From: Rhizobiaceae bacterium
Lineage (GTDB): Bacteria > Pseudomonadota > Alphaproteobacteria > Rhizobiales > Rhizobiaceae
Length of the DNA: 6,830 nt
Assembly: GCA_913776675.1 (NCBI GenBank)
Contig: CAJYRE010000137.1
Location: 1 to 6,830, forward strand
Reading direction: 5' to 3'
The translations under genes and the position numbers were made by a program. Under the pieces are notes generated by a model. That model saw only the letters and a list, made by a program, of their open reading frames with translations. It made no database searches and was not told the DNA's origin. Below, piece by piece: positions 1 through 6,366 of this stretch; position 1 is the stretch's first letter, and each line of letters opens with the position of its first letter.

Positions 1-303
1 TGCTTTAATTCGGTGCAGAATTTGCGCCGGCGCGGCAAGCATGTGCAGGTTGGCCTGATGCTGGCTGACCATGCCAAACCGCAGGTGCCCATGGCCAAGG
101 TGATTGGCTGGGAGCTGGAAATGCTTGGCAGCCATGGCATGCAGGCCCATCGTTATGGGGCAATGCTGGATATGGTGCAGACGGGCAAGCTGGACCCATC
201 CCGGTTGGTGGGACGCCAGATCAGTCTTGACGAAGCGCCAGATGCGCTGGTGAATATGGATAAGTTTCAGAGTGTCGGGGCGACGGTGATTACCAGATTC
301 TGA
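1..303 (+). CDS. Zinc-dependent alcohol dehydrogenase family protein, C-terminal part (5' end outside window)
   Basis: Frame 1 is open from the first base to a TGA at 301-303, giving the last 100 residues of a protein that would normally be about 340-350 residues. The visible part reads like the end of the NAD(P)-binding Rossmann domain followed by the closing strands of the medium-chain dehydrogenase/reductase fold: [19 protein letters not shown], then a [19 protein letters not shown] segment, a helix, and the ending [20 protein letters not shown] that is typical of these enzymes. The catalytic zinc ligands and the GxGxxG motif lie upstream of the window, so substrate and cofactor cannot be judged. 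Such enzymes reversibly oxidise an alcohol to an aldehyde or ketone in the cytoplasm. It converges on the sox operon and is separated from it by a shared terminator. Family assignment is good; the exact substrate is unknown. A GTG at 13 is internal, not the start. Confidence 0.88.
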   Translation, partial: CFNSVQNLRRRGKHVQVGLMLADHAKPQVPMAKVIGWELEMLGSHGMQAHRYGAMLDMVQTGKLDPSRLVGRQISLDEAPDALVNMDKFQSVGATVITRF

Positions 304-320
304 CATTCGAAAGCTGTAAC

Positions 321-361
321 AAAAAAGCCGCCTTGCATGGTTTCTGCAAGGCGGCTTTTTT
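321..361. terminator. Bidirectional intrinsic terminator between the alcohol dehydrogenase gene and soxG
   Basis: A perfect 17-bp inverted repeat (321-337 with 345-361) encloses a 7-nt loop at 338-344. The core GCCGCCTTGCA pairs with TGCAAGGCGGC, and the outer six pairs are A6 facing T6. Read on either strand, a GC-rich hairpin is therefore followed by six U. It begins 17 nt after the dehydrogenase stop and lies 14 nt past the soxG stop on the other strand, as expected for a terminator shared by convergent genes. Confidence 0.9.
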
Positions 362-375
362 GTTGCGTGAACAGT

Positions 376-945
376 TCATAGGCTCGCGTCTGCCGCACCT
401 TCCTGCAACATTCCAAAGGCATATTCCGCAAAAGAGCGCCAGCATTCAACGCGGAAATCCTGCTCGCCCATCCTGTAGAGGACGATTTCGATTTTACCGA
501 ACACGGTGCGGGTCACAGCCCCAACCGGGAAGGTTTTCAGCGACAGGTTGAGCGGGCAAGCGGCGTTGAGGGTTTGCACGGCACCCGAGCCGGACACCAG
601 AATGGCGGTGTTGCGATGTGATACATCGGTGGCCGAATGGATGGTGCCGGAGGAGACACAAGCGGCCATCAGGTCGGCTTCGCTCTCATCGATCACCAGC
701 CATTCATCCGGGCCGAGCCAGAAGGCGAGGCGGCGACCGGACTGCGTTGAAGTTTTTGGTGTTGTCGGCAGCGCAAGGCCGAGCGCCGTGGAGAGGCCAG
801 CCAAAGCATCCGCGCCGGCCCGCAACGAGATGCGCGAGGCGGGGGCAGCCGGGGTGATTTTGACGCGGGCGGAGCCCGTGTTGGCACCGCCGAGAACCGT
901 TTTGCGGGTGGCAATCAGCCTATCAGCCATTATTGGATTAGCCAT
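376..945 (-). CDS. soxG: Sarcosine oxidase, gamma subunit
   Basis: Encodes 189 residues, the usual size for SoxG, the smaller GcvT-like subunit of heterotetrameric sarcosine oxidase (family TIGR01375 type). Recognisable stretches are LGPDEWLV (about residues 77-84), TDVSHRNTAILVSGSGA (106-122), a CPLNL motif (130-134), TRTVFGKIEIVLYR (145-158) and FRVECWRSFAEY (164-175). In solved sarcosine oxidases this subunit packs against the folate-binding half of SoxA and has no cofactor of its own. The ATG at 945 is chosen because an AAGGAGG Shine-Dalgarno sits 8 nt upstream. A longer in-frame start at 969 lies upstream of that site and inside soxA. The start overlaps the soxA stop by 8 nt, so translation is probably coupled. 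It is the last gene of the operon and ends just before the 321-361 terminator. Confidence 0.94.
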   Translation of the reverse strand: MANPIMADRLIATRKTVLGGANTGSARVKITPAAPASRISLRAGADALAGLSTALGLALPTTPKTSTQSGRRLAFWLGPDEWLVIDESEADLMAACVSSGTIHSATDVSHRNTAILVSGSGAVQTLNAACPLNLSLKTFPVGAVTRTVFGKIEIVLYRMGEQDFRVECWRSFAEYAFGMLQEGAADASL

Positions 946-3931
946 GGATGCGGCCTCCTTCCTTGTCAAAGAACACCATATCCGTCACTTCAACGGCAAT
1001 GGTTTTATCCGGCATCGGCACATAGAGGGTTTCGCCCATCCGTGCCCGGCCACCCGCCACCATGGCAATCGCAATGGAGCGGCCAAGGTTTTCCGACCAG
1101 TAGGATGAGGTGACATGCCCCAGCATGGTCATGGGCTTGGGCTGGTTGGGGTTGGCAACAATCTGAGCGCCTTCTTCCAGCACCTCGTTCGGGTCTTTGG
1201 TCAAAAGACCAACCAGTTGCTTGCGGCCTTCCTTCACCAAATCCGGGCGTTTCAGACCGCGAATACCAACGAAGTCCGTCTTTTTCTTCGAGACGGCCCA
1301 GCCGTAATTGGCGTCATCTGGCGTCAACGTGCCATCAGTGTCTTGACCGACAATGATATAGCCCTTTTCGGCGCGCAGAACGTGCATGGTTTCGGTGCCA
1401 TAGAGGCAGGCTCCAAAACTTTCTGCCCGCTTCCACACGGCTTCAAAAACAGATGCGCCGTAATCGGCAGGCACGTTGATTTCAAAGCCGACTTCGCCGG
1501 TGAACGACACGCGGAACAGCCGGGTTGGCACGCCGCAGAATTTGCCTTCCGCCACGCTCATGTGTGGGAAGGCTTCATTGGAAATATCAATGCCTTCCAC
1601 GAAGGGTTCGATAATGTCGCGGGCCTTTGGTCCCTGCACTGCAATCACTGCCCATTGCTCGGAGACGGAGGTGAGCCAGACGTTCAGCTCCGGGAATTCC
1701 GTTTGCAGATAGTCTTCCATATGGTTCAGCACGCGGGCTGCACCGCCGGTGGTGGTGGTCACGTGGAAGCGGTCTTCCGCTAACCGTCCGACCACGCCGT
1801 CATCATAAATAAAGCCGTCGTCGCGGGTCATGATGCCATAGCGGGCTTTGCCGGGTTTGAGGCTGTCCCACGGGTTGGTGTAGAGCAGATTGAGGAATTT
1901 GGCCGCATCCGGGCCAACCACTTCGATCTTGCCCAGTGTCGAGGCGTTGAACACGCCCGCAACCTCGCGCACGGTCTTGCACTCGCGGTTGACGGCGGCG
2001 TGCATATCTTCGCCGGGCCTTGGATAATACCATGCACGCTTCCAGTTGCCGACATCTTCAAAATCGGCACCAAGGGCTGTTTCCAGATCATGCATTGGCG
2101 TTTTGCGGGTGGGATCAAACAGCTCGCCACGCGAATGGTTGATCAGCGTGCCGAACGTTACCGGCGTATAAGGCGCACGGAACGTGGTGAGGCCGACTTG
2201 CGGAATCTCCTTGCCCAGCATTTCGGCGGCAATCGCAAGACCGTGCATGTTGGACAACTTGCCCTGATCCGATGCCATGCCATTGGTGGTAAAGCGCTTG
2301 ATATGCTCGATGGAATGCATGCCCTCGCGCACCGCCAGCCGGATATCCTTGGCGCAGACATCGTGCTGGAAGTCGATAAAGGCCTTCACCGGATCGTCAG
2401 GGCCAGCGCCTTCGGCGGCACCAATCATGCCGCCAGTCCAGGCATAGGCGTTGGTGCCGCTTGGCTGGTTGCCGCTTTCGCCTTCCGCGCCTGCTTCTTT
2501 CGCCAGACGCGCGCCTGAGGCATGGGCTTCCGCCAGAAGAGCGGCAAGATCGTCCGTACCGTTGCAGGCACCGATGCAGACACTATCCTGCACATAGATA
2601 TCGGGCAGGAAGCGCTGGTTGGCGGCATCAAACCGCAATTTGCCGCGCGATTGCGAGAAGAGATGCACCGACGGCGTCCAGCCGCCGCTCATCAGCAGTG
2701 CATCCACGTCCAGCTTGCGGCGGTCAAAACCACCGCGTCCGGCAATGGTGATGGATTTCACCCGCAAACGTCCAGAGGTGTCGAGAACGCAATGATCGTT
2801 CAAAACCTCAATGCCTGCGGCCTTGGCATCCGCCAACACACCGGCCCCCGGTGCGCGGCGGCTATCGATGATGGCCACCACCTGCACACCGGCTTTTTTC
2901 AGATCAATGGCCGCTTCATAGGCCGAATCGTGGGCGGTATAGACCGCCACTTTCGCACCCACTGCCACGCCGAAATGGTTGAGATAGGTGCGCGCCGCCG
3001 ACGCCAGCATAATGCCGGGGCGGTCGTTGTTGGCAAACACCATGTGGCGCTCAATCGCACCCGTGGCCAGCACCACCTTCTTGGCCCGCACCTGCCACAG
3101 CCGTTCACGCGGCAAGCCCTTGGCGGGCTTGGCGATATGGTCGGTGACGCGCTCGGCAAGACCGAGGAAATTGTGGTTGTAATAGCCAAAGGCCGTGGTG
3201 CGGGTCAGCACCGTCACGTTGTCCATGGCTTTCAGCTTGGCCACGGTGGCTTGCGCCCAGTCATAACCGTTTTGACCGTCAATCACAGCGCCCGTGTCAT
3301 AATGGAAGGCACCGCCCATTTCCGGCTGTTCATCGCAGATGATCACGGATGCGCCCGTTTCTGCCGCAGCCAGCGCAGCCGTCAGGCCCGCCACGCCGCC
3401 ACCCACCACCATCACATCGCAATGGGCGTAGCGGTTGGCATAATGGTCAGTATCGTCTTCGGTCGGGGCCACGCCAAGGCCAGCAGCCCGGCGAATGACC
3501 GGCTCATAAATCTTGTGCCAGAAGCTCTTTGGCCACATGAAAGTTTTATAGTAGAAACCAGCGGCAAAAAACGGCGAGAGCAGGTCGTTGACCGCGCCAA
3601 TATCCATGGATAGCGACGGCCAGCGGTTTTGCGTCTGCACCCGCATGCCATCAAACACTTCCTGCACAGGCGCACGCACGTTGGGCTGACGCCGCGCACT
3701 GTCCCGCGAAATGTCCAGCAGTGCATTGGGCTCTTCCGGGCCAGCCGTGAGAATGCCGCGCGGACGGTGATATTTGAACGAGCGACCGACCAGATGAATG
3801 CCATTGGCCAACAGCGCCGATGCGACGCTATCGCCTTCAAGCGCCGTGAGAATGCGACCATCAACGGTGAAACGGGCGGTTCTGGCGGGGGTCAGACGAC
3901 CCTTGCCGGGAATACGATTGGCACCGCTCAT
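938..3931 (-). CDS. soxA: Sarcosine oxidase, alpha subunit
   Basis: Encodes 997 residues, full length for SoxA. Domains in order: an N-terminal ferredoxin-like (Fer2_4) domain, about residues 17-100, containing VGRSFKYHRPRGI but no cysteine before residue 171, so no iron-sulfur cluster; an NAD-binding pyridine-disulphide-type fold with VMVVGGGVAGLTAALAAAETG (about 173-193) and VVLATGAIERH (286-296); an actinin-like linker containing CIGACNGTDDLAALLAEA (452-469); and a GcvT-like tetrahydrofolate-binding C-terminal half (about 600-990) with ARYGIMTRDDGFIYDDGV (696-713), AVQGP (764-768) and FTGEVGFEINVP (810-821). In the known enzyme this subunit binds NAD+ and folate and receives the imine or methylene group made on SoxB. 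The start overlaps the soxD stop as ATGA, with Shine-Dalgarno AAGGGAG 7 nt upstream. Long open frames on the opposite strand here are antisense shadows. Confidence 0.97.
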   Translation of the reverse strand: MSGANRIPGKGRLTPARTARFTVDGRILTALEGDSVASALLANGIHLVGRSFKYHRPRGILTAGPEEPNALLDISRDSARRQPNVRAPVQEVFDGMRVQTQNRWPSLSMDIGAVNDLLSPFFAAGFYYKTFMWPKSFWHKIYEPVIRRAAGLGVAPTEDDTDHYANRYAHCDVMVVGGGVAGLTAALAAAETGASVIICDEQPEMGGAFHYDTGAVIDGQNGYDWAQATVAKLKAMDNVTVLTRTTAFGYYNHNFLGLAERVTDHIAKPAKGLPRERLWQVRAKKVVLATGAIERHMVFANNDRPGIMLASAARTYLNHFGVAVGAKVAVYTAHDSAYEAAIDLKKAGVQVVAIIDSRRAPGAGVLADAKAAGIEVLNDHCVLDTSGRLRVKSITIAGRGGFDRRKLDVDALLMSGGWTPSVHLFSQSRGKLRFDAANQRFLPDIYVQDSVCIGACNGTDDLAALLAEAHASGARLAKEAGAEGESGNQPSGTNAYAWTGGMIGAAEGAGPDDPVKAFIDFQHDVCAKDIRLAVREGMHSIEHIKRFTTNGMASDQGKLSNMHGLAIAAEMLGKEIPQVGLTTFRAPYTPVTFGTLINHSRGELFDPTRKTPMHDLETALGADFEDVGNWKRAWYYPRPGEDMHAAVNRECKTVREVAGVFNASTLGKIEVVGPDAAKFLNLLYTNPWDSLKPGKARYGIMTRDDGFIYDDGVVGRLAEDRFHVTTTTGGAARVLNHMEDYLQTEFPELNVWLTSVSEQWAVIAVQGPKARDIIEPFVEGIDISNEAFPHMSVAEGKFCGVPTRLFRVSFTGEVGFEINVPADYGASVFEAVWKRAESFGACLYGTETMHVLRAEKGYIIVGQDTDGTLTPDDANYGWAVSKKKTDFVGIRGLKRPDLVKEGRKQLVGLLTKDPNEVLEEGAQIVANPNQPKPMTMLGHVTSSYWSENLGRSIAIAMVAGGRARMGETLYVPMPDKTIAVEVTDMVFFDKEGGRIHG
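954..960 (-). promoter_or_regulatory. Ribosome binding site of soxG inside the 3' end of soxA
   Basis: On the - strand this reads AAGGAGG, a near-perfect Shine-Dalgarno, 8 nt before the soxG ATG at 945. It lies within the last codons of soxA and supports the 189-residue soxG start. Confidence 0.8.
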
Positions 3932-4248
3932 TGCGCAGCTCCCTTGTTGTCGATGAGGGTCTGAACTGTGGCGTCATCCGGCTTGGCTTCGCCTGCTTTG
4001 TAGGTCAGCAGAAATTTGTCGCTGACGGTATCGCGGATCGCGTTGAAAAAGCGTCCGCAGCCATGCAAATGCCGCCAGCGCTCGAAGATGATGCCCTTAG
4101 GGTTGTCGCGCAGGAAGAAATAGGCCTCAAACTCTTCGTCAGAAATCTCGGCAATATTGGCTGGCCGCACAATATGCGCCTCACCTGCGCCGTGAAATTC
4201 CAGCTCGGACCGCTCTTCCTGGCAATAGGGACATTTGATCAACAGCAT
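3928..4248 (-). CDS. soxD: Sarcosine oxidase, delta subunit (zinc-binding)
   Basis: Encodes 106 residues, typical of SoxD. The N-terminus MLLIKCPYCQEERSELEF carries the CPYC pair (Cys6, Cys9). RWRHLHGCGRFFNAIRDT supplies His60 and Cys64, with the H-x3-C spacing of the remaining zinc ligands known in characterised SoxD, so the structural zinc site looks complete. The DEEFEAYFFLRDNPKG segment (about 37-52) is also characteristic. The subunit is small, cytoplasmic and structural, and contacts SoxA and SoxB. It begins 18 nt after the soxB stop with an AAGGGA Shine-Dalgarno 8 nt before the ATG, and ends in a 4-nt ATGA overlap with soxA. Confidence 0.97.
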   Translation of the reverse strand: MLLIKCPYCQEERSELEFHGAGEAHIVRPANIAEISDEEFEAYFFLRDNPKGIIFERWRHLHGCGRFFNAIRDTVSDKFLLTYKAGEAKPDDATVQTLIDNKGAAQ

Positions 4249-4266
4249 CTCGAAAATCCCTTTATA

Positions 4267-5520
4267 TTAGTGTGCAACTGCGGCCGCAGCCGCTTCATCA
4301 ATCAACCGTCCGGTGCGGAACCGATCCAGCGTCAGGCCCTTGGCCAGCGCATGCGGCTCGCCCTTTGCAATCAGATGGGCAAACAGATTGGCAGATCCCG
4401 GTGTGGCCTTGAAACCACCCGTGCCCCAGCCGCAATTGACAAACAGGTTGGGCACGGGGGTTATGCTCTGGATCGGCGAGCGGTCGGATGTGTTATCGGT
4501 AATCCCGCCCCATTGGCGCATCATCTTGACGCGACGGAAGATCGGAAACAGCTCGCAGATGGCATCCAGCGTGTGGGTGATGATCTGCAAACCGCCGGTT
4601 TGCGAATAGGAATTATATTGGTCTGTACCAGCGCCAATCACCAGCTCGCCCTTATCGGATTGCGAAATATAGGCATGCACGGTGTTGGACATCACCACGC
4701 AGGGGAAGATCGGCTTCAATGGTTCTGACACCAGCGCCTGCAAGGGCGTGGAATGGATCGGCAGGCGCACATCGGCCATGCCCATCACCATGGAATTGTG
4801 GCCGGAGGCCGAAACGCCGATTTTCTTCGCACCAATAAAACCCTTGGAGGTTTCAACGCCTGTGACTTCACCGCCGGGACCACGGCGAATGCCGGTCACT
4901 TCGCAGTTTTGAATGATGTGTACGCCGCGATCGGAGGCAGCGCGGGCATAGCCCCAGGCCACGGCATCGTGGCGGGCCGTGCCACCGCGCCGTTGCAGAG
5001 CGGCACCATTGATGGGGTAGCGGGCGGTTTTGGCAATATCGAGCGGGGGACAGAAGGCCTTGGCCTGTTCCGGCGTCAGCCACTCATTATCAATGCCATA
5101 GAGCGTGTTGGCGTGGACGTGGCGCTTGAAGCTCTGCTTGTCATGCACATTGTGCGACAGCATCATCACGCCGCGGGCCGAATACATCACATTGTAATTC
5201 AGCTCCTGACTCAAGCCCTCCCAGAGTTTCAAGGAGTGCTCGTAAATATCCATGCTCTCTTCATAGAGATAGTTGGAGCGAATGATGGTGGTGTTGCGGC
5301 CGGTGTTGCCGCCGCCAATCCAGCCTTTTTCAATCACGGCAATATTGGTGATGCCATGCTCCTTGGCCAGATAATAGGCAGCCCCCAGACCATGGCCACC
5401 GCCACCGATGATGATCACGTCATAGGATTTGCGCGGTTCTGGGGATGTCCATTGTGCGCTCCAGCCGGTATGGGCGCGCAGCGCCTCGCGTGCCACGGCA
5501 AAAACCGAATATTTGCGCAT
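4267..5520 (-). CDS. soxB: Sarcosine oxidase, beta subunit
   Basis: Encodes 417 residues, full length for SoxB, the catalytic flavoprotein subunit that oxidises sarcosine. The FAD-binding dinucleotide fold is YDVIIIGGGGHGLGAAYYLA (about residues 33-52), followed by IGGGNTGRNTTIIRSNYL (68-85). The RRGGTARHDAVAWGYAR segment holds His184, which aligns by context with the histidine that binds FMN covalently in characterised enzymes. NLFVNCGWGTGGFKATPG (358-375) is the conserved flavin-side C-terminal motif. It is the first gene of the soxBDAG operon. The ATG at 5520 (MRKYSVFAV) is preferred over the ATG at 5526, because the AGGAG site lies 9 nt before the former but only 3 nt before the latter, and family members begin MRKYS or MQRYS. 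Confidence 0.96.
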   Translation of the reverse strand: MRKYSVFAVAREALRAHTGWSAQWTSPEPRKSYDVIIIGGGGHGLGAAYYLAKEHGITNIAVIEKGWIGGGNTGRNTTIIRSNYLYEESMDIYEHSLKLWEGLSQELNYNVMYSARGVMMLSHNVHDKQSFKRHVHANTLYGIDNEWLTPEQAKAFCPPLDIAKTARYPINGAALQRRGGTARHDAVAWGYARAASDRGVHIIQNCEVTGIRRGPGGEVTGVETSKGFIGAKKIGVSASGHNSMVMGMADVRLPIHSTPLQALVSEPLKPIFPCVVMSNTVHAYISQSDKGELVIGAGTDQYNSYSQTGGLQIITHTLDAICELFPIFRRVKMMRQWGGITDNTSDRSPIQSITPVPNLFVNCGWGTGGFKATPGSANLFAHLIAKGEPHALAKGLTLDRFRTGRLIDEAAAAAVAH

Positions 5521-5529
5521 TCGCATCGT

Positions 5530-5534
5530 CTCCT
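5530..5534 (-). promoter_or_regulatory. Ribosome binding site of soxB
   Basis: The strand complementary to CTCCT reads AGGAG. It lies 9 nt upstream of the ATG at 5520 and only 3 nt upstream of the ATG at 5526, so it decides in favour of the shorter protein. Confidence 0.75.
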
Positions 5535-5553
5535 ATGATCACCATCATTCCGC

Positions 5554-5583
5554 ATCTGGCGTAGAGGCAAAGCTGTGCCAGAT
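5554..5583. repeat. Inverted repeat (dyad) upstream of soxB, possible operator or leader hairpin
   Basis: The 7-bp arms ATCTGGC (5554-5560) and GCCAGAT (5577-5583) are perfect complements with 16 bp between them and 23 bp centre to centre. Two further pairs (A5563-T5574, G5564-C5573) extend it after two mismatched or wobble positions. It lies 34-63 bp before the soxB start. The spacing fits either a dimeric regulator site or, if transcribed, an imperfect hairpin in the sox leader. No regulator gene is present nearby to suggest a family. Confidence 0.5.
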
Positions 5584-5647
5584 CAATATGCGTCGTGCCC
5601 CTTCCTTTGCGACACGGATATGGTCCTGTTTCGACACGGTTTGATTA

Positions 5648-5676
5648 TTGTCGTGCTTGTGTGGTTTTGCTATGGC
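5648..5676 (+). promoter_or_regulatory. Candidate sigma-70-type promoter for rpsU
   Basis: TTGTCG (5648-5653) and TATGGC (5671-5676) are separated by exactly 17 nt, resembling the rhizobial housekeeping pattern TTGAC-N17-TATNNT with mismatches in both boxes. It would start transcription near 5683 and give rpsU a leader of about 190 nt. Sequence-only call, so moderate to low confidence. Confidence 0.35.
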
Positions 5677-5774
5677 TTAAGTGTCGCAGTGGCCGTTGTC
5701 CGCGTCTTTTTTGCGAGAGAGTGCAACTGGATCTGGACACCTTCGTGCCGATCTGGTATTGGCGCTGCAAATTG

Positions 5775-5804
5775 CTGAACTTTCGGGTTCAGTCGATATT
5801 TTTT
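5775..5804 (+). promoter_or_regulatory. Hairpin followed by a T-run in the presumed rpsU leader
   Basis: CTGAAC (5775-5780) and GTTCAG (5787-5792) form a 6-bp stem around TTTCGG. After six more bases (TCGATA) there is a run of six T at 5799-5804. The gap before the T-run and the short stem make it a weak terminator, but it is a plausible attenuator-like or regulatory leader element ahead of a ribosomal protein gene. Confidence 0.3.
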
Positions 5805-5855
5805 GCTGTCTGCCGGATGGTTCATTCAATCTGGTGACGAACGAACACAAAACCA

Positions 5856-5866
5856 AAGGAACGGGA
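5856..5866 (+). promoter_or_regulatory. Ribosome binding region of rpsU supporting a GTG start
   Basis: The sequence AAGGAACGGGA contains two purine cores, AAGGA (12 nt before the GTG at 5873) and GGGA (6 nt before it). No ATG occurs in the rpsU frame at a suitable distance, so the GTG is the best start. Confidence 0.6.
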
Positions 5867-5872
5867 TTCGAC

Positions 5873-6109
5873 GTGCAGGTACTTGTCCGCGATAACAACG
5901 TTGATCAGGCGCTTCGCGCCTTGAAGAAGAAGATGCAGCGCGAAGGCATCTTCCGTGAAATGAAAATGCGTGACTATTATGAAAAGCCGTCGCAGAAGCG
6001 TGCGCGCGAAAAGGCAGAAGCTGTTCGCCGCGTTCGCAAGCTGGCCCGCAAGCGCATGCAGCGCGAAGGCCTCATCGCTGCTCCGGCTCCTCGCGTTGCC
6101 AGCCGTTAA
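5873..6109 (+). CDS. rpsU: 30S ribosomal protein S21 (bS21)
   Basis: Encodes 78 highly basic residues that match alphaproteobacterial bS21 along the whole length: [20 protein letters not shown] (2-21), [20 protein letters not shown] (22-41), then an Arg/Lys/Ala-rich helix to about residue 65 and a variable Pro/Ala tail ending VASR. bS21 binds the small subunit near the anti-Shine-Dalgarno end of 16S rRNA and helps initiation. The start is GTG: the family begins MQVLVRDNN, and the upstream continuation of the frame to an ATG at 5681 would add 64 residues unlike any S21. It is monocistronic as far as visible, with a candidate promoter at 5648-5676 and an intrinsic terminator 31 nt after the stop. 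Rhizobia can carry more than one rpsU; which copy this is cannot be told here. Confidence 0.95.
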   Translation: MQVLVRDNNVDQALRALKKKMQREGIFREMKMRDYYEKPSQKRAREKAEAVRRVRKLARKRMQREGLIAAPAPRVASR

Positions 6110-6140
6110 TTGGCCGCATTTTAGCGCTTTTAAGAGATAG

Positions 6141-6172
6141 AAGCGGCGACGATAAGCTCGTTGCCGCTTTTT
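6141..6172 (+). terminator. Intrinsic terminator of rpsU
   Basis: A 12-bp stem (6141-6152 AAGCGGCGACGA with 6158-6169 TCGTTGCCGCTT, one G-T wobble) around a 5-nt loop TAAGC ends in a five-T run (6168-6172). Position just after the rpsU stop and the GC-rich stem make this a convincing rho-independent terminator. Confidence 0.88.
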
Positions 6173-6366
6173 CGTTGTGGAAGATCGTCTATCCGGGAAT
6201 GTCTTCGGGATGTCGTTGGCCGGAATCGGTTTAAACTATCCTTGAAGCCTTCATTGTGGTGTATGATAGCTTCTCGTGTTGCTGAACAGTATGTTGGAGC
6301 AACGCACAGATCATTCAGAGAGCGGAATGGAAAAGCATGGTGCATATGGCCGGGAAATCTTCCATC

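Larger units (their letters stand above)
5521..5872. other. Divergent intergenic region between soxB and rpsU (352 bp)
   Basis: No convincing gene is seen. Open frames here lack family features and a good ribosome site. Contents: the soxB leader and its RBS; a dyad ATCTGGC-N16-GCCAGAT (5554-5583); a possible sox promoter on the - strand, TTGATC (5586-5581), 17 nt, TACGCC (5563-5558), whose boxes overlap the dyad arms (weak match); two CGACACGG direct repeats 22 bp apart (5610-5617, 5632-5639) and an inverted copy GTGTCGCA (5681-5688); a candidate rpsU promoter at 5648-5676; and two small hairpins before rpsU (5775-5804, 5820-5846). The region must carry promoters for both genes. Which repeat serves which gene is inference. 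Confidence 0.6.

Noticed and set aside
506..1108. Open frame of 200 codons on the + strand over soxG
   Set aside because: Antisense to soxG and the end of soxA; no domain, and the - strand has a strong RBS and family match.
1115..1783. Open frame of 222 codons on the + strand inside soxA
   Set aside because: Antisense shadow produced by codon bias of soxA; composition is not protein-like.
2522..3613. Open frame of 363 codons on the + strand inside soxA
   Set aside because: Antisense shadow of soxA, rich in His/Arg/Gly with no family motif and no separate promoter; the - strand product is a clear full-length SoxA.
4753..5538. Open frame of 261 codons on the + strand over soxB
   Set aside because: Antisense shadow of the soxB coding sequence; no recognisable domain.
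5566..5580. Sigma-54-like sequence TGGCACAGCTTTGC on the - strand upstream of soxB
   Set aside because: The GG and GC elements are separated by 9 nt instead of the required 10; sigma-54 promoters do not tolerate a one-base deletion well. It is probably a by-product of the dyad arm.
5681..5872. N-terminal extension of rpsU from an ATG at 5681
   Set aside because: The extension is not S21-like and would make the protein 142 residues, nearly double the family length; the GTG at 5873 fits the conserved start.
6229..6236. Palindrome GTTTAAAC between rpsU and the lipoprotein gene
   Set aside because: A single 8-bp palindrome with no partner copy or adjoining promoter signal; chance is a sufficient explanation.
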